DNA from: JAJISK01 sp046759185
GTDB lineage: Archaea > Thermoplasmatota > Thermoplasmata > RBG-16-68-12 > JAJISG01
Reading direction: 5' to 3'
NCBI GenBank assembly: GCA_046759185.1
Contig: JBHIBO010000004.1
Location: 12,289-76,288 of the forward strand
DNA length: 64,000 nt
Shown here: piece after piece, positions 9,247 to 17,381 of the stretch
Layout of the letters: the number at the start of each line of letters is the position of its first letter
How positions within the stretch are numbered: the stretch's first letter is position 1
Notes under the pieces: model-generated
Databases searched by the model: none
The model's input: the letters and a program-made list of their open reading frames with translations, nothing else
What the model was told of the DNA's origin: nothing
Translations under genes and position numbers: made by a program

Positions 9247-10638
9247 ATGGCGCTGGACCCCGTTGTCCTTACGCTGGCCTATCTTGTCTCGGCCGCCCTT
9301 TTCATCCTGGGCCTTCGAGACTTGGGGTCTCCAGCCACCGCCCGGCGGGGGAATCTCCTGGCCTCCTTCGGGATGCTCATCGCGATTGTTGTCACCCTCC
9401 TGAACACGGGAGTTCTGAACCTCGAGCTCGTCGCCGTCGGCGTTCTCCTTGGGGCAGTCCTCGGGGCGGCGGCCGCTCGGCTCGTCAAGATGACCGCCAT
9501 GCCCCAGATGGTGGGTCTCTTCAACGGTTTCGGCGGCGGGGCATCAGCCCTGGTGGCCATCGCCGCATACCATCAGGGGTTCGCGATCGGGTCCCTTGCC
9601 TTGGACACAACGGTCACAATCCTCGCAGGGGTCCTCATCGGCGGCATCACGCTGACGGGCAGCCTCGTGGCCTTCGGCAAGCTCCAGGGCGTCATATCGG
9701 GGTCCCCCACGACCTTCCCGCTGCAGCAGCCAATCAACGTCGCCCTCCTCATCGCCTTCGTTGGCCTAGGGGGGTACCTAGTAGCGGTGGGGATTCACCT
9801 CCCCCTCTTCCTCGCCCTCGTCGCCATCGCCCTGGTGCTGGGCGTCCTCATCGTGATTCCGATCGGCGGGGCAGACATGCCCGTTGTAATTTCTCTGCTC
9901 AACTCCTTCTCCGGGCTCGCCGCCAGCGCGGCCGGGTTCATCCTCGGGAACGAGATCCTCATCGTCGCGGGCGCCCTGGTAGGCGCGGCCGGCCTGATCC
10001 TCACGCAGATCATGACGAAGGCCATGAACCGGACCCTGCCTAACGTTCTCTTCGGCGCCGTCGGGGTGGATATCCAGGTCCCGGGCGCCACGACGGCGGT
10101 GGACCAGGCGGTCCGCTCCATCGACCCGGAGGAGGCGGCCCTGCTCCTGGGGTACGCCCAATCGGTCATCATCGTACCGGGCTTCGGCATGGCCGCTGCC
10201 CAGGCTCAGCACGCCGTGGCCGACCTGGCTGACCGCCTTGAGGACCGGGGCGTGGACGTCCGCTACGCCATCCACCCAGTCGCCGGTCGCATGCCAGGTC
10301 ACATGAATGTGCTCCTCGCAGAGGCGAACGTCCCCTACACGAAGCTCTACGACATGGACGACATCAACCCCGACTTCAAGCGGGCGGACGTGGCCCTCAT
10401 CATCGGGGCAAACGACGTAGTGAACCCCGCGGCTCGGCACGATGAGAGGAGTCCCATCTACGGCATGCCCATCCTCGACGCGGACAACGCGAAACACATC
10501 ATCGTGATGAAGCGGAGCCTGAATCCCGGCTTCTCGGGCATCGACAACGAGCTGTTCTATCACGAGCGGACCATGATGCTCTTTGGGGACGCTCGGGACA
10601 AGGTGATGGAGCTCGTCGCCGAGGTGAAACAGCTCTAG
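9247..10638 (+). CDS. pntB: NAD(P) transhydrogenase subunit beta
   Basis: The 463-residue protein has about nine hydrophobic segments in its first 270 residues and a C-terminal NADP-binding domain III. The latter shows GFGMAAAQAQHAVADL, HPVAGRMPGHMNVLLAEANV and GANDVVNPAA, all diagnostic of PntB. Domain III protrudes into the cytoplasm and receives hydride from the alpha-1 subunit. Starts with ATG after GGGTGAGGA. Gene order and spacing confirm the operon. Confidence 0.95.
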   Translation: MALDPVVLTLAYLVSAALFILGLRDLGSPATARRGNLLASFGMLIAIVVTLLNTGVLNLELVAVGVLLGAVLGAAAARLVKMTAMPQMVGLFNGFGGGASALVAIAAYHQGFAIGSLALDTTVTILAGVLIGGITLTGSLVAFGKLQGVISGSPTTFPLQQPINVALLIAFVGLGGYLVAVGIHLPLFLALVAIALVLGVLIVIPIGGADMPVVISLLNSFSGLAASAAGFILGNEILIVAGALVGAAGLILTQIMTKAMNRTLPNVLFGAVGVDIQVPGATTAVDQAVRSIDPEEAALLLGYAQSVIIVPGFGMAAAQAQHAVADLADRLEDRGVDVRYAIHPVAGRMPGHMNVLLAEANVPYTKLYDMDDINPDFKRADVALIIGANDVVNPAARHDERSPIYGMPILDADNAKHIIVMKRSLNPGFSGIDNELFYHERTMMLFGDARDKVMELVAEVKQL

Positions 10639-10692
10639 CGAGCGGCGCACTCACCGAAACATACGGAGGCTGTCGGAGGCGTCCCGAGACGT

Positions 10693-10700
10693 TCTTATGT
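10693..10700 (+). promoter_or_regulatory. TATA-like box of the winged-helix gene
   Basis: TCTTATGT is centred about 30 bases before the ATG at 10727, consistent with a nearly leaderless transcript. Confidence 0.4.
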
Positions 10701-10726
10701 AGCCAGGCCTCCCTCCCGAGGGCGGC

Positions 10727-11230
10727 ATGGCGGACGAGGACGAGGAGCGGGCCAAGCTGGAGGACCTGGCCTCGAAGATCGAGCAGCTGGAGGGGACCAT
10801 CAATCTCCTGCGACAGCCCTACGGCGAGCTCCTCGGCCACCTGGACCGGCTCCAAGAGATCGCTCGCTCCTACTTCCGCCTCCTGGACCTCTTGCAGCGA
10901 TACGGCTCCCTCTCCCCCGACCTGGCCATCCCTGAGCTCAAGGATCCCATCTCCCGCGACATCGTGAAGGTGCTCTTCGAGAAGGGTGGCCGCAACATCT
11001 CGCAGATCACGGAGGCGGTCCGGAATCTCCGGGGCAAAGCCTCCCGCCGCATCGTCCGGGAGCGACTCCAGGCGTTGGAAACGAAGGGTGTCGTCGCAGC
11101 GACGACTCTATCGAGGGGGAAGGTGTACGACGTCTCCGACGAGACCGTACGACGGTGGTCGAAGGTGCTGGGCCTCGTAGCCCCCGAGGTGGAACCCGAA
11201 GAACCCGAAGAATCCGAAGGGGAGGACTAG
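10727..11230 (+). CDS. Winged-helix DNA-binding protein with coiled-coil N-terminus
   Basis: The 167-residue protein starts with a very acidic head, then a coiled coil at about residues 10-60, a winged-helix domain at about 75-145 (PISRDIVKVLFEKGGRNISQ begins it; the recognition helix is near ASRRIVRERLQALETKG), and an acidic tail of Glu/Pro repeats. The layout suggests a dimeric transcription factor. The target is unknown; it is downstream of pntB but has its own TATA-like box. Confidence 0.75.
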   Translation: MADEDEERAKLEDLASKIEQLEGTINLLRQPYGELLGHLDRLQEIARSYFRLLDLLQRYGSLSPDLAIPELKDPISRDIVKVLFEKGGRNISQITEAVRNLRGKASRRIVRERLQALETKGVVAATTLSRGKVYDVSDETVRRWSKVLGLVAPEVEPEEPEESEGED

Positions 11231-11304
11231 CCCGTTCACTCAAACTGGCAGATCAGGACGGCACGCCTCTCGATGACCCGAGTTGGCCCGCGGGGAGGCC
11301 CCTC

Positions 11305-11661
11305 TCAGCTCTTCCAGGTGACGTAGTTCTGCAGGTACGGAACCGAGGCGACGATGACGCCGACGATGCCGAAGAGCCCGCCGATAAGGCCGGCCATGCC
11401 TCCCAGAACCATGAGGGCGCTGGACGCCACCAAGGCGAGGAGGATCCCCGTCAGGAGGGATTCCCGGGTCTGCCGCGCCGCGAAGACCAAGATGAGCCCA
11501 AGGACGATGGCAATAGCCTCGACGGTGAGGGCGCTCAGCTCGATGTCGGGGACCGGCGTGCGCAGCAGGAACAGAAGGGGCGCCAGGCCAATGGCAAGGA
11601 TCCCACCGATGAGGAGGAGCTGCTGGGCCGAGCGTGTCACTTGGTTCGTTTTCACCTTCAT
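11305..11661 (-). CDS. Small membrane protein, four helices
   Basis: The 118-residue protein has hydrophobic segments at about 13-30, 42-60, 68-85 and 90-110 and no recognisable motif. The ATG at 11661 is supported by a TATA-like GTTTAATACC (- strand, 11687-11696) about 30 bases upstream; the open frame continues further but without support. It is divergent from the acidic protein at 11818, with an inverted repeat between them. Confidence 0.65.
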   Translation of the reverse strand: MKVKTNQVTRSAQQLLLIGGILAIGLAPLLFLLRTPVPDIELSALTVEAIAIVLGLILVFAARQTRESLLTGILLALVASSALMVLGGMAGLIGGLFGIVGVIVASVPYLQNYVTWKS

Positions 11662-11692
11662 GGCAGAGCCTTGGGCGGCCTGAGAAGGTATT

Positions 11693-11719
11693 AAACCCGG
11701 TTTTCCAAATATCGGGTTT
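11693..11719. repeat. Inverted repeat in a divergent promoter region
   Basis: AAACCCG and CGGGTTT form perfect 7-bp arms around a 13-base AT-rich spacer. It overlaps the TATA-like box of the minus-strand gene at 11661 and lies about 100 bases before the plus-strand gene at 11818, so it is a candidate operator. Confidence 0.5.
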
Positions 11720-11817
11720 GATAACAAGGCACACACGGGTCCACGGGTACGAGGACTGGTCACAATTGCCCAGTTTCTTTAAACCCCCAGCCGTAGCTTG
11801 TACTCTCGGGTGCAACA

Positions 11818-12183
11818 TTGGCGGGCGAAGATGCAGAGGAAATCCAAGCGATTCTTTCCGTGGTCTCCACCGAGGTCCCGAAGCTCCTGACAGCCATCTC
11901 CGAGTCCCTGTTCGGGGCGGAGCAGACGGGGAAGTACGCCGAGGCGGTCGCCGACTTCTACAAGAGCCTCCGGGAAGCGGGCATGGACGAGGACAAGGCC
12001 TTCGAGCTCACGAAGCAGTTCATGGATCGGAGCAACCTGGTCGGCATGATTCAAGAGATGATCGGTAAGGCCGATTGGTCCGAGCACAAGGATACCGACT
12101 GGCAGTCCGAGATCGAGAAGCGTGTCAAGAAGAAGATCCAGGACAAGCTCAGCGACGAGGACTTTGAAATCGATATCGAATGA
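11818..12183 (+). CDS. Acidic helical protein of unknown function
   Basis: The 121-residue protein is highly charged and predicted mostly helical, with no signal peptide. It begins at TTG with a TATA-like CTTTAAAC (11777-11784) about 35 bases upstream. Its stop overlaps the start of the next gene by four bases (ATGA), so the two are translationally coupled. No family recognised. Confidence 0.7.
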   Translation: MAGEDAEEIQAILSVVSTEVPKLLTAISESLFGAEQTGKYAEAVADFYKSLREAGMDEDKAFELTKQFMDRSNLVGMIQEMIGKADWSEHKDTDWQSEIEKRVKKKIQDKLSDEDFEIDIE

Positions 12184-12473
12184 GCGAAGTACGCGAAATC
12201 CTTGGTGCCGTCTTCACCCAGGTTCCCCTCCTCGTGGCCCGGATTGGTTGGAGCGGCCTACGCCTCCTCTTCGGCAGCCGGCGAGCTTCCTGGACCTTCA
12301 GGCGGCGATTGCGGAAGAGCGGCATAAGCCGAAGCCGTGCGCGGGCCCTCGCGCGGCAGTATCGGAAGCAAGTGGACATGCTGCGGGTTGTTCGAGACAT
12401 TCTTCGGAAGAGGCCCTGGGAGGAGGGGAGCCAGGGTCGAAGCAAAGGCGGCTTCCCTTTCCGGATCGGGTAG
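12180..12473 (+). CDS. Small basic protein, coupled to the preceding gene
   Basis: The 97-residue protein is rich in Arg and has a moderately hydrophobic N-terminus (residues 8-30). Its ATG overlaps the previous stop. The pairing of an acidic and a strongly basic small protein in one coupled operon suggests they may bind each other, but this is inference only. Confidence 0.65.
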   Translation: MSEVREILGAVFTQVPLLVARIGWSGLRLLFGSRRASWTFRRRLRKSGISRSRARALARQYRKQVDMLRVVRDILRKRPWEEGSQGRSKGGFPFRIG

Positions 12474-12538
12474 AGAGAGTTCGCGGCTTTCTACGGGTAG
12501 ATATCGCTGAGAGACTTCGATGGGGCGATGAGGCCGTC

Positions 12539-12757
12539 CTAGGCAGAGACGATCCCGGCCTCGACGTGATGGCGGTTCCCGTTGGGCGATCGCTCTCGCT
12601 TCACCTTCTTTGCAGCCCGACGTACCTCGGCGAGGTACCAATCCACGTCTGCCTCACCGTATTCGGCTCGGACATACGCCACCAGTGCCTCCGAGTTCCG
12701 ATCGGTTCTCTGCGCCAAGTCCACGCTTCTGGGATTCGTGTTCCGCATCGTGTTCAC
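12539..12757 (-). CDS. Hypothetical small charged protein
   Basis: A 72-residue frame with a helical charged centre (EALVAYVRAEYGEADVDWYL) and basic tail. AAGGTGA stands before the ATG at 12757. The amino acid composition is protein-like, but there is no family match, and the gene could be a chance frame. Confidence 0.45.
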   Translation of the reverse strand: MNTMRNTNPRSVDLAQRTDRNSEALVAYVRAEYGEADVDWYLAEVRRAAKKVKRERSPNGNRHHVEAGIVSA

Positions 12758-12899
12758 CTTGACTCTTCCCAGATTGGTCAGGGAGTTAGGCTTGGTGGAA
12801 CGAAGTGAACATCGAGTGACCAGCGGGAAGGGTTCCCAAGCTAAACACTAGACTAGGTCGCTTCCGCACCGCAATGTGCCCGTGGTCACGCGGACCGTG

Positions 12900-13388
12900 T
12901 CACTCCTCGTCGGATTTAGCGACGGGCTCCTCGGGCTCAGGCGCTGGCGCAGGCGCGGGCGCGGGCGCCGTGGGCGGTGGCGTGGCCACCGGAGCCGGTG
13001 CCGGCATCACGGGCGTGGACTTGAATGCGATTGCGAGGATTCCACCAATCAGGGCCAGAACAAAGCCGAGGATGAATCCGCCGGACGCGACGAAGAGGCT
13101 CACGATGGCGAGGACGAGAATCAGGACTCCCCATACCGTGCTGCTCTGTGGGCGCGAATACATCATGACCCCGCCGACGATGATCACCAGACCGATGATG
13201 ACGCCGAGGGCGCCGACGAGGTTTAGCAGCAACACGGGGTCTATTTCGAGGCTCCCTAGCCCCGGTATCGTGTCTATGAAGAGTTGCATCAAGCTCGCGA
13301 GAGCGAGAAAGACTACTCCACCCAAGAGGATGAAGATGCCCCCGATGATCGACAGCACCATCGCCGCAGTTGGTTTTTCTCCGGCCAA
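12900..13388 (-). CDS. Membrane protein with Pro/Ala-rich C-terminal tail
   Basis: The 162-residue protein has four membrane segments at about 8-32, 50-70, 80-100 and 104-122 with Gly-rich turns (SIIGGIFILLGGVVF), then a Pro-Ala repeat tail (about 128-152) and an acidic end. The start is TTG after GGAGGGGTTAGG. Similar four-helix proteins (DUF4064-like) occur widely in archaea. Function unknown. Confidence 0.7.
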   Translation of the reverse strand: MAGEKPTAAMVLSIIGGIFILLGGVVFLALASLMQLFIDTIPGLGSLEIDPVLLLNLVGALGVIIGLVIIVGGVMMYSRPQSSTVWGVLILVLAIVSLFVASGGFILGFVLALIGGILAIAFKSTPVMPAPAPVATPPPTAPAPAPAPAPEPEEPVAKSDEE

Positions 13389-13656
13389 CCTAACCCCTCC
13401 AGGCCCGCGAAGGCTGCCGACGTCTTAAGCGTTTCGTGTCAGCTGAAAGGTGAAACCCCAGGCGAGGGAACGCGATGTGTGTCTTGCCTCCTGTCTCGTC
13501 TTCGGCTCACACATGCGGAAGCCCTTGCACGCCTGGGCGAAAGTCCCAGGGCGAAGCAGTCAAATAACCGGCCTCCTTGGGATGGGCCGGGCAGAGCGCC
13601 GACGACCGGATGCGTATCCGGTAAAGGTGGGATTTCGAGGCCCGAGGGTGACGTGC
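13389..13656. other. Intergenic region
   Basis: 268 bases with no credible gene or RNA; short GC-rich dyads such as GGGATGGGCC-like stretches are present but not distinctive. Confidence 0.3.
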
Positions 13657-13989
13657 ATGGTGACGATCCTAAGCGCGCAGGAGCTCAAAGCGAAGATCGA
13701 TCGCGGCGACAACTTCAAACTCGTCATGACGATGAACGAGTGGCACTACGAGGCCGAGCACATCCCCGGTTCCTTTTGGGTGGCCGACAAGGACCGAGCC
13801 CAGGCCCTTCTGGACCCCGACGACGAGATCGTCTGCTACTGCTCCGACAGGTCCTGCTCGGCGAGTCGGGTGGTGTCGAACGTCTTGGAGAAATCCGGCT
13901 TCCAACACGTCTACCACTTCGACGGCGGGCTGCAGGAGTGGAGAAAGGCTGGCTATCCCATTGAGGGGACAGCGGCCGCCTCCGCCTAG
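13657..13989 (+). CDS. Rhodanese-like domain protein
   Basis: The 110-residue single-domain protein has the rhodanese pattern: HIPGSFWV near residue 35, the active-site loop IVCYCSDRSCSASRV with the likely catalytic cysteine at about 62, and GGLQEWRKAGYPIEG at the end. Rhodaneses carry sulfur as a persulfide. The loop is longer and more Cys-rich than the usual CxxxxR loop, so the exact catalytic residue is uncertain. Start chosen at 13657 behind GAGGGTGACG. Confidence 0.8.
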   Translation: MVTILSAQELKAKIDRGDNFKLVMTMNEWHYEAEHIPGSFWVADKDRAQALLDPDDEIVCYCSDRSCSASRVVSNVLEKSGFQHVYHFDGGLQEWRKAGYPIEGTAAASA

Positions 13990-14165
13990 ATTGGCTCTAC
14001 TCCCCGCGCCGGACTGGCTGAGTGGCCAGAGAGACGGGAAAAACCCTGCGGGAGGACGAAGGGGAGGGGTGCCTGAGGGCACTGGACCGGAACACTTTCA
14101 CACACCTCCTCTCCGAAGGTTTAAGGGACGGAGGGGAGTGGAACAGGCCATCGGAGGGAAGGTAA

Positions 14166-14546
14166 TTGGCCGAAGCACCCAAACTCGGTAGCATTGTTCA
14201 CATCGAACTCCCCATCAAGGACACGGATCGGGCGAAGAAGTTCTACGGGGACCTCTTTGGATGGACGTTCCAGGACATTCCCGAGATGAACTACACGCTC
14301 TTTGAGCCCGCGAACCCCCCCGGTGGGGGCATGTTCATTCCGCAAGAGGGTCAGTTCGCGCCTCAGGGCGTCCTGAACTACATCCTCGTGGAAGACACCG
14401 ACGCGAAGGCGAAGGAAATCGAGGCCGCGGGAGGCGAGATCCTCGTGCCCACCACGGAGGTACCCGGAAACGGCTGGTTCGTGGTCTTCAGAGATCCCGA
14501 GGGCTCCGTTCTGGCGATATGGAAGGCGGCCGAGGAGCAGGAGTAA
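14166..14546 (+). CDS. VOC (glyoxalase/dioxygenase superfamily) protein
   Basis: The 126-residue protein has the paired beta-alpha-beta-beta-beta modules of the VOC fold: IVHIELPIKDTDRAKKFYGD at the start and a second module with WFVVFRDPEGSVLAIWK at the end. It resembles the glyoxalase-like subgroup often involved in small-molecule resistance or metabolism. It starts at TTG after GGAGGGAAGG, and a TATA-like GTTTAAGG is about 45 bases upstream. Substrate unknown. Confidence 0.8.
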   Translation: MAEAPKLGSIVHIELPIKDTDRAKKFYGDLFGWTFQDIPEMNYTLFEPANPPGGGMFIPQEGQFAPQGVLNYILVEDTDAKAKEIEAAGGEILVPTTEVPGNGWFVVFRDPEGSVLAIWKAAEEQE

Positions 14547-14612
14547 GCTCACAAAGCTAGCCCCTTCGATTCATTGAGGGGAGCCCTGCGAAACAGTCAG
14601 TCAGCGGAAGCT

Positions 14613-14912
14613 CTAGACGGACGCGATCGGTTCAAAGACCAGGAGTTCCCCCGTCTCAGGGTCGAACCGCAGACGAAACCGATACGCCTCAGCTCCTCGG
14701 AGGGCGGCGCACTGTCGGCCGCGGTAGTCTCCCTCGATTTGAATCTGATCCAGGGCCTCCCACCCCGTGCGCCGTTTCACCTCTTGGACCACGTTGTCGA
14801 AGGCACGGGCACACACCCAGCAACAGAAGAACATGCGATGGCCATCGACCTCCTCCCAATGATCCCCCCACTCGGAATCGCACAGGGCACAGGCCGCCTC
14901 AGGCACCTTCAT
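14613..14912 (-). CDS. Ta0938-type zinc-binding protein
   Basis: The 99-residue protein has CALCD near the N-terminus and FFCCWVCARAFDNVV at about 29-43, giving a likely four-cysteine zinc site, followed by a mixed alpha/beta region. This resembles the small Ta0938 family described from Thermoplasma. It starts inside the end of the upstream gene (14-base overlap), so the pair is an operon. The biochemical role is unknown. Confidence 0.65.
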   Translation of the reverse strand: MKVPEAACALCDSEWGDHWEEVDGHRMFFCCWVCARAFDNVVQEVKRRTGWEALDQIQIEGDYRGRQCAALRGAEAYRFRLRFDPETGELLVFEPIASV

Positions 14913-15786
14913 AGTCCTTCCCCCGTTCGAGCCGGGCGTTCAGATAGACGTCGAAAGCCTCCAACGATTGCAGGTACGCGGCCCTGACTCGATCCTCCAG
15001 GCCAAACTCCTTCGCGTACTTCTCCACCAGGGCGAGGGCCTCTTCGGAGTGGGCCACGTCCGCCTCGTATCCCTCGCGCAGGAAGTCCTTCACGGCCTGC
15101 GGGACCGCCTTATCCTTGAGGAGTCCGGGATCGAAGTAGCGCATGGAGGCTCCTTCCTTCACCAGATCACGGTGGGCGATGAGCTCGAGGCCATGCATGG
15201 CCGCCATCACCTCGACCCAGTGGCCGCGTTCCGCCAGCTTCGCCCAGTAGTTCAACGCCTGCTTCGTCTGGGGCAAAGGACTAGTGGACAAGACTTCCTC
15301 CCGCGGGAGGCCCAGGGCCTCCCCCATCCGAAGGAGGAGTTCATAATGCGCTGGTGCATCAGGTCCCTGTCCGCCGAACTCCGTGACGATGTTGTCGATT
15401 TCGTAAAGGGTCACGTCCTTACGATCCGTTTTGGCGATAACGCTAGCAGCCGAGCGGACCCATTGGCGAAGGAAGTGCTGGTGCTCCACGACGTACCCGA
15501 GGAGCGTGGCCCGTGTGGGACGCTGCAGGGCCAGGACGAAGGGATGCGGTCTGGGGCCGTAGAACTTCTGGATGAACGTCCACTTCATCCAGGAAGCCAG
15601 GTTGGCAGCATCGGTCTCAAAGGCCTCCAGCCGCTCCGCCAGCTCCTCTTCTCCCACCCTCCGTTTAGTGATGTTCCGGTTCAGCCACATGACGTGCCCC
15701 GGATCGCTTCCGCCCGTCTCCTTGAGGAAGTGACGGGCCAGGGCTGGGTACTTCTCAAACGACCGGCTGCACACGACGCATCGCAC
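14899..15786 (-). CDS. Zinc-finger plus haem-oxygenase-fold (TenA/PqqC-like) protein
   Basis: The 295-residue protein begins with a single C2H2-type finger (CVVCSRSFEKYPALARHFLKETGG with a following His) and continues into an all-helical region. Segments such as LLGYVVEHQHFLRQWVRSA, AHYELLLRMGEALGL and GHWVEVMAAMHGLEL, with a late HSEEALALVEKY, resemble the TenA/PqqC/iron-containing-oxidase group, where His and Glu residues bind metal or substrate. It overlaps the Ta0938-type gene. An iron or zinc-dependent redox role is inference. Confidence 0.6.
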   Translation of the reverse strand: MRCVVCSRSFEKYPALARHFLKETGGSDPGHVMWLNRNITKRRVGEEELAERLEAFETDAANLASWMKWTFIQKFYGPRPHPFVLALQRPTRATLLGYVVEHQHFLRQWVRSAASVIAKTDRKDVTLYEIDNIVTEFGGQGPDAPAHYELLLRMGEALGLPREEVLSTSPLPQTKQALNYWAKLAERGHWVEVMAAMHGLELIAHRDLVKEGASMRYFDPGLLKDKAVPQAVKDFLREGYEADVAHSEEALALVEKYAKEFGLEDRVRAAYLQSLEAFDVYLNARLERGKDYEGA

Positions 15787-15861
15787 GTTGGTTCCCCGGG
15801 GAGGGATGTACGCTAGGACCTGCCTTAAGGTTGACTCGATAGGACCGGCGATGCGGCCACA

Positions 15862-16077
15862 TCAGAACGGGAATGTCTCGGGGAGCCGTGCCCGGAGGGC
15901 CTGGTACGCCTCCGAATCCCCGAACTTCTCGCGCAGGCGATCCAAGCGGGCCTTGACAACTTCCGGGGTGAGGCCACGGGCACTCGAGACCATGCGGACG
16001 GTCTCCTCGAAGTCCTCCCCGCAGACTTCGTAGCAATTCCCCATGCCTGTCAGCAGCTCCCGGTCGGAAGCGTTCAC
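15862..16077 (-). CDS. Small protein of unknown function
   Basis: The 71-residue protein starts at GTG 16077 and has a TATA-like GCTTAAC (- strand, about 16101-16107) some 28 bases upstream, fitting a leaderless gene. It has two cysteines (YEVCGEDFEE and none later in pattern), then amphipathic helices. It is related to no family I can name. Confidence 0.6.
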   Translation of the reverse strand: MNASDRELLTGMGNCYEVCGEDFEETVRMVSSARGLTPEVVKARLDRLREKFGDSEAYQALRARLPETFPF

Positions 16078-16187
16078 GTCGGAACATAGGCTGTGGACGC
16101 GTTAAGCCCTTTCCGGCAACAGGAGGAGGGTGGGACCGACGACCCTATTTACGGTCGGTGGGATGGTGAGACCCGGAGGAACCGTCG

Positions 16188-16934
16188 ATGGGGCGACGCA
16201 TGGACCCCGAGGGTGTCGAGCTCGAGACGCTGGGCCGCTTGGTCTCGCTGGGATGGGGACGCCTTCTGGACGTGGGCTGCGGGGAGGGACGACTCACGGC
16301 TCGCCTCGCCACGTTGGCAAGGGAGACCGTGGGCATCGACCCGGTGGCCGCCGACGTCGCGCGAGGGTGGGGCACCATGCCCTCCGATCTTCGCCGTCGC
16401 ATGAGTCTCCACGTCGGAACGGGGGAACACCTCCCCTTCCGCGACGGTGCCTTCGACGTCGTGTTCTTCTCGTGGTCCCTTTGCTGCATGGCCTCCACCG
16501 CCAGCATGAAGGAGGCCCTCCACGAAGCGTGGCGTGTCCTGAGGCCCGAGGGGTACCTGGTGAGTCTCCAACCCTCCCTCTACCAGCCCTTCGCTCGGGG
16601 CGAGGTGACCTACCTGATCACGGGAGAGAAGGACGATCTCGTCATGAGCGAAGGGAGCGCCCTGGTTTCCGATGCGCGGTTTGCCCTGGAGCGCACGACC
16701 CTCTACGATGGGAAGTTCGATCTCATGGGGGAAGCGGAGTTCGAGGTTCGCACCTACTACGACACGGAGGAGGAACTCCTAGAGCGTCTGGTTCAAGGTC
16801 GGGAGGCGGCCTACGAGGCTCTCGCCGAGGAGACGAGGGCAGAGATCCAGCAACGCCTGAAGGCGCTTCGGACCCCGGACGGCGTCTTGCGGAGCGAGAA
16901 CGCGATCCTCACGGCCCTGCGCCGATCTAGCTAG
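16188..16934 (+). CDS. Class I SAM-dependent methyltransferase
   Basis: The 248-residue protein has motif I LLDVGCGEGRLTARL (about 26-40), the acidic end of strand 2 at GIDPV, and FDVVFFSWSLCCM with later EAWRVLRPEGYLV, all typical of the methyltransferase 11/25 families. Start chosen behind GGAGGAACCG. The C-terminal 90 residues are helical. The acceptor is unknown; neighbours give no hint. Confidence 0.85.
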   Translation: MGRRMDPEGVELETLGRLVSLGWGRLLDVGCGEGRLTARLATLARETVGIDPVAADVARGWGTMPSDLRRRMSLHVGTGEHLPFRDGAFDVVFFSWSLCCMASTASMKEALHEAWRVLRPEGYLVSLQPSLYQPFARGEVTYLITGEKDDLVMSEGSALVSDARFALERTTLYDGKFDLMGEAEFEVRTYYDTEEELLERLVQGREAAYEALAEETRAEIQQRLKALRTPDGVLRSENAILTALRRSS

Positions 16935-17016
16935 GGAAATCAGATTCAAGGCCTTGACGGAGCCTTTAGGACCCTGAACGAGACCAGAATGCCCTGACCA
17001 AGGGCCCGGCACGCAC

Positions 17017-17334
17017 TCACAGGTCGCTGACGAACCGCGTCATGATGGCGACCTCCCCCTCGAATCGGGCCGTCGCCGCCGGCGAGTACCAGATGTCCGC
17101 CAGGTGGGGGGCGGCTCGAAGACAGGCGTCCCGGATGTCGGCCCCCGAGACGCTCCGCAGGACCTCCAGGGCCTGGTCCTTGAAGTTCTTCAGGAACTCC
17201 CGGTTGGGCTCGAAGAGGATGTCCACGATGCTCATCTTCCCCTCGAGCCAGTCCGCGATCGCGTCGGGGGGGGCGGCGCCCACGCCGGTCTCGATCTGCT
17301 GCAGGAGGAAATCCCTCGGGCCGCCGGACATCAT
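17017..17334 (-). CDS. Hypothetical protein
   Basis: The 105-residue protein is soluble and mainly helical (SIVDILFEPNREFLKNFKDQ), ending after a putative substrate-like segment EVAIMTRFVSDL. Starts at ATG 17334. It lies between a methyltransferase and a molybdoenzyme. No family recognised. Confidence 0.6.
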   Translation of the reverse strand: MMSGGPRDFLLQQIETGVGAAPPDAIADWLEGKMSIVDILFEPNREFLKNFKDQALEVLRSVSGADIRDACLRAAPHLADIWYSPAATARFEGEVAIMTRFVSDL

Positions 17335-17381
17335 CGCCTCGTTCTAGGGGATGGGGGTCTTAAGGATTGCCGCTCCGGTTC

